DNA of 64,000 bases. Origin: Bathymodiolus brooksi (Eukaryota > Mollusca > Bivalvia > Mytilida > Modiolidae). The stretch spans positions 20,790,413-20,854,412 of the forward strand of contig OY804589.1 of the NCBI GenBank assembly GCA_963680875.1, written 5' to 3'. The position numbers and the translations under genes are program-made. A model generated the notes under the pieces. That model saw nothing but the letters and a program-made list of their open reading frames with translations. It was not told where the DNA came from and searched no databases. This document shows positions 50,730-62,967 of the stretch, piece by piece; position 1 is the stretch's first letter, and the number at the start of each line of letters is the position of its first letter.

Positions 50730-51318
50730 TTTTGGTTACAAGAAAAATGTTTTTCTTCTGTTTTGAACCTTATTCAAGAACAAATTGTCGATGAAATAAA
50801 CTTTCGGAAAGCATTAACAGGTAAGACAAGTAAAAAACCCCTACTGCACGTGCAGATGATTTTCGGCGCAAAATGACTCAGGCAAAACGTTATTGTACCT
50901 GTTTTAAATGTCTTTTGCCTTGATTAACCATATGATGCCTATAATATTTATATACGCAAAATGTAAAGAAAAAAAATTAATATGCGAAAAAAAAATGTTG
51001 TTGCTGAACTTTTTTTACTCAGTATATTATATGTACTCTTTGAAATTTATCCTGGTAATATTTTCAATATGCATACTGCATCTTATTAAAAATCGGGGTA
51101 TACCTTTACAAAGTTTTAATTTGCAGACTGCTGATCCTTTTTATGGGGAAAACATTTTATGACATTTTACTCTTGTTGTATATTGCATGAACTTTTTGAA
51201 ACAAGAAATGATCACTATCACTGAATCATTTGTAAAAATATATTCATACTTGTAGGATTTTCAATATTTATCCTCTATGTTATTCTCACAGATTTAGGAT
51301 GAAGAAAACGTACTTAGG
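50730..51318. other. Probable Tc1 end region, then unique AT-rich DNA
   Basis: The first 150-200 bp lie upstream of the transposase start and probably belong to the element's 5' untranslated part, including CACGTGCAGATGATTTTCGG. From about 50,900 the sequence is very AT-rich. An open frame of 84 codons at 50,908-51,162 on the plus strand is Lys-, Phe- and Ile-rich, with no domain I recognise. I regard it as chance. Confidence 0.35.
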
Positions 51319-51600
51319 TTGATTGATTTTATTGATTGATTGATTGATTGTGCTTAACACCAATTTTAAGCAATATTTCAGCTATATCAAACCGGAGTAC
51401 CCGGAGAGAACCATCGACCATGGGCAATCAACTTGTAAACTTTATCACTTGCGGCTGCAAGCCGAGTGCACCTTTTTTGTAATTTACAAAGCTTGCGCGA
51501 AACCACGCCGTATTGGTGATAGGCTTGTATGAGTTGTTAGGTATTCCAACTACCTAGCTTAAAGAGCCACCCTGGCCCTCATACTTAGGAAGACTCTAGA
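51319..51600 (-). mobile_element. SINE with TCAA-type microsatellite tail
   Basis: On the minus strand the element reads from about 51,600. A head carries GGCCAGGGTGGCTCTTTAAG and CTAGGTAGTTGGAATACC. A middle block has GGTGCACTCGGCTTGCAGCC. Then comes TCTCCGGGTACTCCGGTTTG, followed by GAAATATTGCTTAAAATTGG and GTGTTAAGCACAATCAATCA. The tail is a tetranucleotide run, seen on the plus strand as GATTGATTGATTGATTG at about 51,333-51,350. The CCGGGTACTCCGG block and the GTTAA end parallel the SINE at 49,030-49,255, but the tail differs. There is no clear B box, so it may be a non-autonomous element of another type. Confidence 0.6.
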
Positions 51601-52210
51601 GGGAAAAACATCTAATATTTTACTCATCTTACATATTTTATATACTTCTTTTAAAAACTAAAATTGATGAAGTATGAAAGCTTAAATGAGAAAAAGCATA
51701 TCGTTTGATTCACTTTATATATTACACGCATCAATTTGAACCAAAAATAAAACAGGCTAAATGTTTACCCTCCTACTAAAGTTTTTTTTTGCCGATAAAA
51801 ATCATTGTACATCAACATTTTCTTTACCTTCTCCTTTATGTGATCTAAGATAAGGAAGATACACTTGCCTCTTTGTGTGTGTGTTGTTTTATTTTTTACA
51901 AATTGAATATATTTAATTTCTTGTTATTGTAATTACTGCGATCCACCCTAGTGTTTTACCTAGAAATGTCCAACATTTCATAAATTTTTAGGCAAGTTTT
52001 ACATGCAAGCAACATAAGAAATCAATATTTCTCATTTCCACGGAAAATACTATACACAAAGAATGATCTTAAAACAGCAGTTGTCTAATGTATATTTGTT
52101 CTTAGACAACTCAATGTTCCATCGTTTATGAAGCTAAAGAACATTTTGTGTCCGATGACTTATTTATGTTATTGTTTCAGTCCAACACCGTCAATAAATT
52201 TTGCACCGAC
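51601..52210. other. Unique stretch, nothing recognised
   Basis: AT-rich, stop-dense sequence with short homopolymer runs. I found no coding similarity, tandem structure or element ends. Confidence 0.35.
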
Positions 52211-52430
52211 CCTTGATCCTGTAAATAATTAATGATGTAAATACTATGATAATATGTGTCTTCATATAACCTGGTTCTGTGATGAACTAATTATGTAGAT
52301 ATGGTGATAATATGTGGCTCTGTGATACCTAAATTTTGTAAATACTGCGATATTATGTGCCTGTTTAATACCTGACCTGTGATTAAATAATTATGTAAAT
52401 ATTGTGAACATATCGTTATGTATCTTTTTA
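52211..52430. repeat. Degenerate minisatellite, about four units of 50-60 bp
   Basis: A phrase like CTGTGAT, then TAAATAATTATGTAAATACT, then GTGATAATATGTG recurs at about 52,217, 52,277, 52,319 and 52,376. There are many substitutions and unequal spacing. It is an old, decayed tandem repeat unrelated in sequence to the other arrays in the window. Confidence 0.6.
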
Positions 52431-52961
52431 GTAAGGACTTGTCATCACTGGTTTGTTATTGATAATCTAATTAGAATACCAATTTTATAGTCTTTGGATT
52501 GACCCGATCAGAGCTCGAAGCCATGATCTAACTTCAATTCAATCGAGACTATAACAGCATGGATGCAGCTAAATGAACATAACTCGTATTAGTGGTCAGT
52601 ATGATGAGGGATAACTAAAGGTCATTACTGACCAGTAGAAAAAGTATTGCTGATTAAGTTTTGAGGAAACACAATACATGTTTAAATCGTTGTTCCCTCA
52701 CGTGGAAATGCAAACATGATTTCGAGTTTTTAACTTTAGTTACATACATTAGAGTTTATCTCATCTTACAATTTGGTATCTCGGGTTGTGACACTCAATG
52801 ATATGTTTTAAATGTAAACGAGGTAATATTTGGACAGTCAAAAGTCGGAAACAAACATTCACAATATAGCATCGTCTAAATCATTTTGTTTTTGTATTGC
52901 TTCCGAATTACTCCTTAATGTGTATCTAAATTGATTTCTATGTCTTATCTACTGTATATAC
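52431..52961. other. Downstream intron of the Ig gene
   Basis: This lies 3' of the Ig exon at 52,962 on the minus strand. The part from about 52,840 to 52,961 is recognisably homologous to the intron 3' of the other Ig exon (62,840-62,967), sharing GTCGGAAAC-type and ACACAATATA-type blocks. The rest has no feature I recognise. Confidence 0.5.
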
Positions 52962-53192
52962 CTTTGACACTAACATCTATCTCTTCTAGATTGAAATTAA
53001 CCCCACAACGATATCTACCGCCGTCATTTGTTTGAACATTATATATAGTCATAGATCCACTAGTTACATTCCCATATTTAGCTCCTTCTGGGAGTTGGCG
53101 AGACCAAACCGAATCCGTTCTCTTATGCCAATAGTAATACAACCCTTGCAATGTGCACGTTAAGATAGTATTACTCCCCAATATGGCTATCG
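52962..53192 (-). CDS. Ig-like domain exon B (internal exon, phase 1-1)
   Basis: This 231-bp exon is bounded by acceptor GGTTTCATTTCAG (ending 53,193) and donor AAAG/GTATAT (52,961). Both introns are phase 1, the usual phase for Ig exons. It encodes about 77 residues. Counting from IAIL, the hallmark Ig residues are Cys12 (ILTCTLQG), Trp21 (YYYWHKR), and Cys62 in NDGGRYRC, the DxGxYxC motif of the F strand. A GAKYGNV block lies between them. The length is short for a V-set and fits an I- or V-like extracellular domain. It would lie outside the cell as part of a secreted or membrane receptor or adhesion protein; the ligand is unknown. Its partner is the exon at 62,968-63,195. A Met-led reading from 53,223 looks like a signal peptide, but that part is the intron's polypyrimidine tract. 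Confidence 0.82.
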
Positions 53193-53249
53193 CTGAAATG
53201 AAACCAAAAATAAATAAGCGCAAACTTTTATAGAGAACACGCGTGAGTT

Positions 53250-55260
53250 TATGGTCAATAAGTTCATTCAGGGGTCATGTTAGTATTAAGGACAGCTATG
53301 GTAAAAAAGTCCTTTGGTAGCCATGTTAGTATCAAGAACATTCATGGTGAATAAGGTCATCTAGTGGCCATACTTGTATTAAGGACATGTTAATATTTAG
53401 GACACTCATGATCAATACTGTCATTTAGTTGTCATGTTAGTATTTAGAACACTCATGATCAATACTGTCATTTAGTGGTCATGTTAATATCAAGGACAGT
53501 CATGGTAAATATGTTTCTTCAGTGGTGGTCATTTTAGTATCAAGGAGAGTCATCGGCAATAAGATTATTTATTGGCCATATTAGTATTTTGAACACTCAT
53601 GATCATTAAGGTCCTTTAGCGGTCATATTTGTATTAAAGACAATCAGGACCAATTAGGTCATTTAGCGGTCATGTTAGTATCAAAACCAGTTATAAAATG
53701 GTTCGTATTAAGGACAGTCATGGTCAATAAGGTCTTGTATATGTACTATTTGTATTACGGACAGTCATGGTCAATAATGTTCTTTATATGTCCTATTTGT
53801 ATTAAGAACAGTCATGGTCAATGAGGTGTTGAATATGTCATACTTGTATTAAGGACAATCATGGTCAATAAGGTCCTTTATATGTCCGATTTGTATTAAT
53901 GACAGTCATGGTCAATGAGGTGTTTCATATGTCCTACTTGTATTAAAGACAGTCATGGTCAATAAGGTGTTTCATATGTCCTACTTGTATTAAGGACAGT
54001 CATGGTCAATAAGGTCTTCTATATGTCCTATTTGTATTAAAGAAAATTTAGTATTTAGAAAACGCATGATCAATACTGTCATTTAGTGGTCATGTTAGTA
54101 TCAATGACAGTCATGGTAAATAAGGTTCTTCAGTGATGGTCATGTTAGTATCAAGGAGAGTCATCAGCAATAAGATTATTTAGTGGTCATGTTAGTATTT
54201 AGAACACTCATGATCAATAAGGTCCCTTAGTGGTCATATTTGTATTAAAGACAAGCAGGGCCAATTAGGTCATTTAGAGGTCATGTTAGTATCAAGACCA
54301 GTTATAAAGTCATTCGTATTAAGGATAGTCATGGCCAATAAGGTCTTTTATATGTCGTATTTGCATTAAGAACAGGCATGGTCAATAAGGTCATTCATAA
54401 ATCCTACTTGTATTATGGACAATCATGGTCAATAAGATCGTTTATATGTCGTACTTGTATTCAGGAAATATGTCCTTTTTCTATTAATGGAAAGTTAGTA
54501 TTTAGAACACTCATGATCAATACTGTCATTTAGTGGTCATGTTAGTATCAAGGACAGCCATAGTAAATAAGTTCCTTCAGTGGTGGTCATATTTGTATTA
54601 AAGACAATCACGGCCAATTAGATCATTTAGAGGTCATGTTAGTATCAAAACCAGTTATGAAATCGTTCGTATTAAGGATAGTCATGGTCAATAAGGTCCT
54701 TTATATGTCCTATTTGTATTAAGGACAGTCATGGTCAATAAGGTTTTTTATATGTCCTACTTGTATTAAGGACAATCATGGTCAATAAGATCTTTTATAT
54801 GTCGTACTTGTATTCAGGAAAGTCATGGTGAGTAAGGTCTTTTATATGTCCTACTTGTATTAAGGACAGTCATGGTCAATAAGATATGTTATATGTCCTA
54901 CTTGTATTAAAGAAAGTCATGATCAATAAGGTCTTTTATCTGTCCTACTTGTATTAAAGACAGTCATGGACAATAAGGTACTGTATATGTCATATTTGTA
55001 TTAAGAAAATTCATGGTCAATAAGGTCCTTTTTATGTCCTATTTGTATTAAGGACAGTCATGGTCAATAAGGTCTTTTCTATGTCCTACTTGTATTAAGG
55101 ACAGTCATGTTCAATCAGATCTTTTATATGTCCTATTTGTATTAAGGACAGTCATGGCCAATAAGGTCTTTTATATGTCCTATTTGTATTAAGGACAGTC
55201 ATGGTCAATGCTGTTATTTAGTGGTCATGTTAATATCAGGGAAAGTATTGCTTGATGAGG
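53250..55260. repeat. 47-bp minisatellite, about 42 units
   Basis: The typical unit is ATTAAGGACAGTCATGGTCA, then ATAAGGTCTTTTATATGTCC, then TACTTGT. Early units use GTGGTCATGTTAGTATCAAG in place of the ATATGTCC part, so two subfamilies alternate. A block containing TTAGAACACTCATGATCAAT recurs near 53,447, 54,199 and 54,493, which suggests a larger repeat on top of the monomer. The array lies inside the presumed intron between the two Ig exons. Divergence is higher than in the 45-bp and 74-bp arrays. Both strands have stops, so it is not coding. Confidence 0.92.
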
Positions 55261-55705
55261 TCCTTAAGTGGTAATTTTACTATGAAGGATAGTGATGATA
55301 GAGTAGGTGGTGAAATCTTGATGAAAAGATGATTCACATAGACCGTGTATATATCTGCAAATAAATGTGCCTACCGGTAAGGTACGTCATACGTACATTG
55401 TACACCTCGCAAAACTGCATTCAGATGATAAATTTGACTAAACACCACATATTTCTGATATTATATACAAACTGCATAACTTTAGTAAGTCATATCATTA
55501 AACTTGTGTTGCGCTTTACATAAACATTATTAAGTGTGTTTAACTTTTAAACAGACTCACAGAGTTCCCAGCATTTACAATCAAAAGTCGTTAGAAAATT
55601 ATACGATGCTAAATTCACTAAGCAATCATTTAAGTGTTTCGTCTTTTGAATTGCTATACTCAATGAAAACAAAGCTACATGTATAATTTCGTAACGTAAC
55701 AAAAA
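55261..55705. other. Unique spacer between two minisatellites
   Basis: About 440 bp of non-repetitive AT-rich intron separate the 47-bp and 45-bp arrays. I see no exon, splice-compatible coding segment or element in it. Confidence 0.4.
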
Positions 55706-58700
55706 ATGGAAAACATTACGGAGGATAGCATAACACCGTATTGTATGTGTATAACATTGTGCATGGAGGATAGCAGAACACTGTATTGTATGTGTAGAAT
55801 ATTGTGTATGGGGGATATCAGAACACTGTATGATATGTGTAGAGCATTGTGTATGGATGATAGCAGAACACTGTGTTGTATGTGTAGAACATTGTGTATG
55901 GAGGATAGCAGAACACTGTATTGTATGTGTAGAACATTGTGTATGGAGGATAGCAGAACACTGTTTTGTATGTGTAGAACATTGTGTATGGAGGATATCA
56001 GAACACTGTATTGTATGTGTAGAACATTGTGTATGGAGGATAGCAGAACACTGTATTGAATGTGCATAACTTTGTGTATGGAGGATAGCAGAACACTGTA
56101 TTGTATGTGTAGAACATTGTGTATGGGGGATATCAGAACACTGTATTGTATGTGTAGCACATTGTGTATGGGGATAGCAGAACACTGTATTGCATGTGTA
56201 GAACATTGTGTGTGGAGGATAGCAGAACACTGTATTGTATGTGTAGAACATTGTGTATGGAGGATATCAGAAAACTGTATTGTATGTGTAGAACATTGTG
56301 TATGGAGGATATCAGAACATTTTATTGTATGTGTAGAACATTGTGTATGGAGCATAGCAGAACACCGTATTGTATGTGTATAACATTGTATATGGCGAAT
56401 AGCAGAACACAGTATTGTATGTGTAGAATATTGTGTATGGAGGATAGCAGAACACTGTATTGTATGTGTAGAACATTGTGTATGGAGGATAGCAGAACAC
56501 TGTAATGTATGTGTAGAACAGTGTGTATGGAGGATATCAGAACTCTGTATTGTATGTGTAGAACATTGTGTATTGAGGATAGCAGAACACTGTTTTGTAT
56601 GTGTAGAACATTGTGTATGGAGGATAACAAAACACTGTATTGTATGTGTAGAACATTGTGTATGGAGGATAGCAGAACACTGTATTGTATGTGTAGAACA
56701 TTGTTTATGGAGGATAGCAGAACACTGTATGGTATGTGTAGCACATTGTGTATGTAGGATAGCAGAACACTGTATTGTATGTGTAGAACATTGTGTATGG
56801 AGGATAGCAGAACACTGCATTGAATGTGTAGAACATTGTGTATGGAGGATAGCAGAACACTGTATTGTATGTGTAGAACATTGTGTATGGAGGATAGCGT
56901 AACACTGTATTGTATGTGTAGCACATTGTGTATGGAAGATAGCAGAACACTGTATTGTATTGTAGAACATTGTGTATGGAGGATAGCAGAACACTGTATT
57001 GTATGTGTAGTGCATTGTGTATGCAGGATAGCAGAACACTGTATTGTATGTGTAGAACATTGTGTATGGAGGATATCAGAACACTGTATTGTATGTGTAG
57101 AACATTGTGTATGGAGGATAGCAGAACACTGTATTGTATGTGTAGAACAGTATGTATGGAGGATAGCAGAACACTGTATTGTATGTGTAGATCATTGTGT
57201 ATGGAAGATAGCAGAACACTGTATTGTATGTGTAGACCATTGTGTATGGAGGATAGCAGAACACTGTATTGTATGTGTAGAACATTGTGTATGGAGGATA
57301 GCAGAACACTGTATTGTATGTGTAGCACATTGTGTATGGGCATAGCAGAACACTGTATTGTATGTGTAGAACATTGTGTATGGAGGATAGCAGAACACTG
57401 TATTGCATGTGTAGAACATTGTGTATGGAGGATAGCAGAACACTGTTTTGTATGTGTAGAACATTGTGTATGGAGGATATCAGAACACTGTATTGTATGT
57501 GTAGAACATTGTGTATGGAGGATAGCAGAACACTGTATTGAATGTGTATAGCTTTGTGTATGGAGGATAGCAGAACACTGTATTGTATGTGTAGAACATT
57601 GTGTATGGGGGATATCAGAACACTGTATGATATGTGTAGAGCATTGTGTATGGATGATAGCAGAACACTGTGTTGTATGTGTAGAACATTGTGTATGGAG
57701 GATAGCAGAACACTGTATTGTATGTGTAGAACATTGTGTATGGAGGATAGCAGAACATTGTTTTGTATGTGTAGAACATTGTGTATGGAGGATATCAGAA
57801 CACTGTATTGTATGTGTAGAACATTGTGTATGGAGGATAGCAGAACACTGTATTGAATGTGTATAACTTTGTGTATGGAGGATAGCAGAACACTGTATTG
57901 TATGTGTAGAACATTGTGTATGGGGGATATCAGAACACTGTATTGTATGTGTAGCACATTGTGTATGGGGATAGCAGAACACTGTATTGTATGTGTAGAA
58001 CATTGTGTATGGAGGATAGCAGAACACTGTATTGTATGTGTAGAACATTGTGTATGGAGGATAGCAGAACACTGTTTTGTATGTGTAGAACATTGTGTAT
58101 GGAGGATATCAGAACACTGTATTGTATGTGTAGAATATTGTGTATGGAGGATAGCAGAACACTGTATTGTATGTGTAGAACAGTATGTATGGAGGATAGC
58201 AGAACACTGTAATGTATGTGTAGAACAGTGTGTATGGAAGATAGCAGAACACTGTATTGTATGTGTAGAACATTGTGTATGGAGGATAGCAGAACACTGT
58301 ATTGTATGTGTAGAACATTGTGTATGGAGGATAGCAGAACACTGTATTGTATGTGTAGCACATTGTGTATGGGCATAGCAGAACACTGTATTGTATGTGT
58401 AGAACATTGTGTATGGAGGATAGCAGAACACTGTATTGTATGTGTAGAACATTGTGTATGTAGGATAGCAGAACACTGTATTGTATGTGTAGAACATTGT
58501 GTATGGAGGATAGCAGAACACTGCATTGAATGTGTAGAACATTGTGTATGGAGGATAGCAGAACTCTGTATTGTATGTGTAGAACATTGTGTATGGAGGA
58601 TAGCGTAACACTGTATTGTATGTGTAGCACATTGTGTATGGAAGATAGCAGAACACTGTATTGTATTGTAGAACATTGTGTATGGAGGATAGCAGAACAC

Positions 58701-61700
58701 TGTATTGTATGTGTAGTGCATTGTGTATGCAGGATAGCAGAACACTGTATTGTATGTGTAGAACATTGTGTATGGAGGATATCAGAACACTGTATTGTAT
58801 GTGTAGAACATTGTGTATGGAGGATAGCAGAACACTGTATTGTATGTGTAGAACAGTATGTATGGAGGATAGCAGAACACTGTATTGTATGTGTAGATCA
58901 TTGTGTATGGAAGATAGCAGAACACTGTATTGTATGTGTAGACCATTGTGTATGGAGGATAGCAGAACACTGTATTGTATGTGTAGAACATTGTGTATGG
59001 AGGATAGCAGAACACTGTATTGTATGTGTAGCACATTGTGTATGGGCATAGCAGAACACTGTATTGTATGTGTAGAACATTGTGAATGGAGGATAGCAGA
59101 ACACTGTATTGCATGTGTAGAACATTGTGTATGGAGGATAGCAGAACACTGTTTTGTATGTGTAGAACATTGTGTATGGAGGATATCAGAACACTGTATT
59201 GTATGTGTAGAACATTGTGTATGGAGGATAGCAGAACACTGTATTGAATGTGTATAGCTTTGTGTATGGAGGATAGCAGAACACTGTATTGTATGTGTAG
59301 AACATTGTGTATGGGGGATATCAGAACACTGTATGATATGTGTAGAGCATTGTGTATGGATGATAGCAGAACACTGTGTTGTATGTGTAGAACATTGTGT
59401 ATGGAGGATAGCAGAACACTGTATTGTATGTGTAGAACATTGTGTATGGAGGATAGCAGAACACTGTTTTGTATGTGTAGAACATTGTGTATGGAGGATA
59501 TCAGAACACTGTATTGTATGTGTAGAACATTGTGTATGGAGGATAGCAGAACACTGTATTGAATGTGTATAACTTTGTGTATGGAGGATAGCAGAACACT
59601 GTATTGTATGTGTAGAACATTGTGTATGGGGGATATCAGAACACTGTATTGTATGTGTAGCACATTGTGTATGGGGATAGCAGAACACTGTATTGTATGT
59701 GTAGAACATTGTGTATGGAGGATAGCAGAACACTGTATTGTATGTGTAGAACATTGTGTATGGAGGATAGCAGAACACTGTTTTGTATGTGTAGAACATT
59801 GTGTATGGAGGATATCAGAACACTGTATTGTATGTGTAGAACATTGTGTATGGAGGATAGCAGAACACTGTATTGTATGTGTAGAACAGTATGTATGGAG
59901 GATAGCAGAACACTGTATTGTATGTGTAGATCATTGTGTATGGAAGATAGCAGAACACTGTATTGTATGTGTAGAACATTGTGTATGGAGGATAGCAGAA
60001 CACTGTATTGTATGTGTAGAACATTGTGTATGGAGGATAGCAGAACACTGTATTGTATGTGTAGCACATTGTGTATGGGCATAGCAGAACACTGTATTGT
60101 ATGTGTAGAACATTGTGTATGGAGGATAGCAGAACACTGTATTGTATGTGTAGAACATTGTGTATGGAGGATAGCAGAACACTGTTTTGTATGTGTAGAA
60201 CATTGTGTATGGAGGATATCAGAACACTGTATTGTATGTGTAGAACATTGTGTATGGAGGATAGCAGAACACTGTATTGAATGTGTAGAACATTGTGTAT
60301 GGGGGATATCAGAACACTGTATGATATGTGTAGAGCATTGTGTATGGATGATAGCAGAACACTGTGTTGTATGTGTAGAACATTGTGTATGGAGGATAGC
60401 AGAACACTGTATTGTATGTGTAGAACATTGTGTATGGAGGATAGCAGAACACTGTTTTGTATGTGTAGAACATTGTGTATGGAGGATATCAGAACACTGT
60501 ATTGTATGTGTAGAACATTGTGTATGGAGGATAGCAGAACACTGTATTGAATGTGCATAACTTTGTGTATGGAGGATAGCAGAACACTGTATTGTATGTG
60601 TAGAACATTGTGTATGGGGGATATCAGAACACTGTATTGTATGTGTAGCACATTGTGTATGGGGATAGCAGAACACTGTATTGTATGTGTAGCACATTGT
60701 GTATGGGGATAGCAGAACACTGTATTGTATGTGTAGAACATTGTGTATGGAGGATAGCAGAACACTGTATTGTATGTGTAGAACATTGTGTATGGAGGAT
60801 AGCAGAACACTGTTTTGTATGTGTAGAACATTGTGTATGGAGGATATCAGAACACTGTATTGTATGTGTAGAACATTGTGTATGGAGGATAGCAGAACAC
60901 TGTATTGAATGTGTATAACTTTGTGTATGGAGGATAGCAGAACACTGTATTGTATGTGTAGAACATTGTGTATGGGGGATATCAGAACACTGTATGGTAT
61001 GTGTAGAGCATTGTGTATGGAGGATAGCAGAACACTGTGTTGTATGTGTAGAACATTGTGTATGGAGGATAGTAGAACACTGCATTGTATGTTTAGAACA
61101 TTGTGTATGGAGGATAGCAGACCACTGTATTGTATGTGTAGCACATTGTGTATGAAGGATAGCAGAACACTGTATTGTATGTGTAGAGCATTGTGTATGG
61201 AGGATAGCAGAACACTGTATTGAATGTGTAGAACATTGTGTATGGAGGATATCAGAACACTGTATTGTATGTGTAGAACATTGTGTATGGAGGATAGCAG
61301 AACACTGTATTGTATGTGTAGAGCATTGTGTATGAAGGATAGCAGAACACTGTATTGTATGTGTAGAACTTTGTGTATGGAGGATATCAGAACACTGTAT
61401 TGTATGTGTAGAACATTGTGTATGGAGGATAGCAGAACACTATATTGTATGTGTAGAACATTGTGTATGGAGGATAGCAGAACACTGTATTGTATGTGTA
61501 GAACATTGTGTATGGAGGATAGCAGAACACTTTATTGTATGTGTAGAACATTGTGTATGGAGGATAGCAGAACACTGTTTTGTATGTGTAGAACATTGTG
61601 TATGGAGGATATCAGAACACTGTATTGTATGTGTAGAACATTGTGTATGGAGGATAGCAGAACACTGTATTGCATGTGTATAACTTTGTGTATGGAGGAT

Positions 61701-62815
61701 AGCAGAACACTGTATTGTATGTGTAGAACATTGTGTATGGGGGATATCAGAACAATGTATGGTATGTGTAGAGCATTGTGTATGGAGGATAGCAGAACAC
61801 TGTGTTGTATGTGTAGAACATTGTGTATGGAGGATAGTAGAACACTGTATTGTATGTGTAGAACATTGTGTATGGCGAATAGCAGAACATTGCATTGTAT
61901 GTTTAGAACATTGTGTATGGAGGATAGCAGAACACTGTATTGTATGTGTAGAACATTGTGTATGGAGTATAGCAGACCACTGTATTGTATGTGTAGCACA
62001 TTGTGTATTGAGGATAGCAGAACACTGTATTGTATGTGTAGAACCTTGTGTATGGAGGATAGCAGAACGCTATATTGTATGTGTAGATCATTGTGTATGG
62101 AGGATAGCAGAACACTGTATTGCATGTGTAGAACATTGTGTATGGAGGATATCAGAACACTGTATTGTATGTGTAGAACATTGTGTATGGAGGATAGCAG
62201 AACACTGTATTGTATGTGTAGAGCATTGTGTATGAAGGATATCAGAACACTGTATTATATGTGTAGAACATTGTGTATGGAGGATAGCAGAACACTGTAT
62301 TGTATGTGTAGAACATTGTGTATGGAGGATAGCAGAACACTGTATTGTATGTGTAGCACATTATGTATGGAGGATAGCAGAACACTGTGTTGTATGTGTA
62401 GTGCATTGTGTATGGAGGATAGCAGAACACTGTATTGTATGTGCAGAACATTGTGTATGGAGGATATCAGAACACTGTATTGTATGTGTAGAACATTGTG
62501 TATGGAGGATAGCAGAACACTGTATTGTATGTGTAGAACATTGTGTATGGAGGATATCAGAACACTGTATTGTATGTGTAGAACATTGTGTATGGAGGAT
62601 AGCAGAACACTGTATTGTATGTGTAGAACATTGTGTATGGAGGATAGCAGAACACTGTATTGTATGTGTAGAACATTGTGTATGGAGGATAGCAGAACAC
62701 TGTATTGTATGTGTAGAACATTGTGTATGGAGGATAGCAGAACACTGTATTGTATGTGTAGAACATTGTGTATGGAGGATAGCAGAACACTGTATTGTAT
62801 GCGTAGAACATTGTG
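55706..62815. repeat. 45-bp minisatellite, about 158 units
   Basis: The unit is AACATTGTGTATGGAGGATA, then GCAGAACACTGTATTGTATG, then TGTAG, repeated head to tail for 7.1 kb with low divergence. Recurrent variants (GGATATCAG for GGATAGCAG, GTAGCACATT for GTAGAACATT, and GAATGTGTATAACTTTGTG) appear in repeated order, so there is higher-order structure. A few 44-bp units shift the frame. Because 45 is divisible by 3 and the consensus lacks stops in five of six frames, open frames of up to 907 codons (57,076-59,799, minus) and 571 codons (61,224-62,939, plus) arise. I treat these as by-products. The array lies in the presumed intron between the two Ig exons. Confidence 0.97.
56750..60161. repeat. 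Two tandem copies of a 1,706-bp block within the 45-bp array
   Basis: The order of variant units from about 56,750 to 58,455 recurs from 58,456 to about 60,161 at a constant 1,706-bp offset. GTAGGATAG is at 56,754 and 58,460, and the ATGATATGTGTAGAGCATTG variant is at 57,627 and 59,333. This equals 38 monomers minus 4 bp (a few 44-bp units). Parts of the same order also appear near 55,830 and 60,326, so the block has been copied more than once. Confidence 0.8.
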
Positions 62816-62967
62816 TAAAATTGCAAATTACACTGAGATCGGAAACCAACATACACAATATAACAATCTATATCTCATTCTTTCTGAAATAGTTGTCGTG
62901 CTTCATCTTAATGCATATGCATTTATTGCTCTCGTTTGACTGCACTTTTCAAATTTACTTTGCCTAC
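62816..62967. other. Intron remnant next to Ig exon A
   Basis: Non-repetitive sequence between the 45-bp array and the donor site of Ig exon A (minus strand). It shares a segment with the intron 3' of Ig exon B: GATCGGAAACCAACATACAC here versus GTCGGAAACAAACATTCACA near 52,845. This supports duplication of exon plus intron. Confidence 0.6.

Noticed and set aside
53193..53223. Signal peptide MRLFIFGFISA... before Ig exon B
   Set aside because: The stretch is the T-rich tract and AG of a splice acceptor. The paralogous exon has the same acceptor at the same place and no such peptide. A start there cannot be fully excluded without RNA data.
57076..59799. 907-codon open frame on the minus strand, and 571-codon frame at 61,224-62,939 on the plus strand
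   Set aside because: They consist only of 45-bp minisatellite units whose consensus lacks stops in five frames. Overlapping frames on both strands are equally long, and 44-bp units shift the reading. There is no unique domain, splice signal or promoter.
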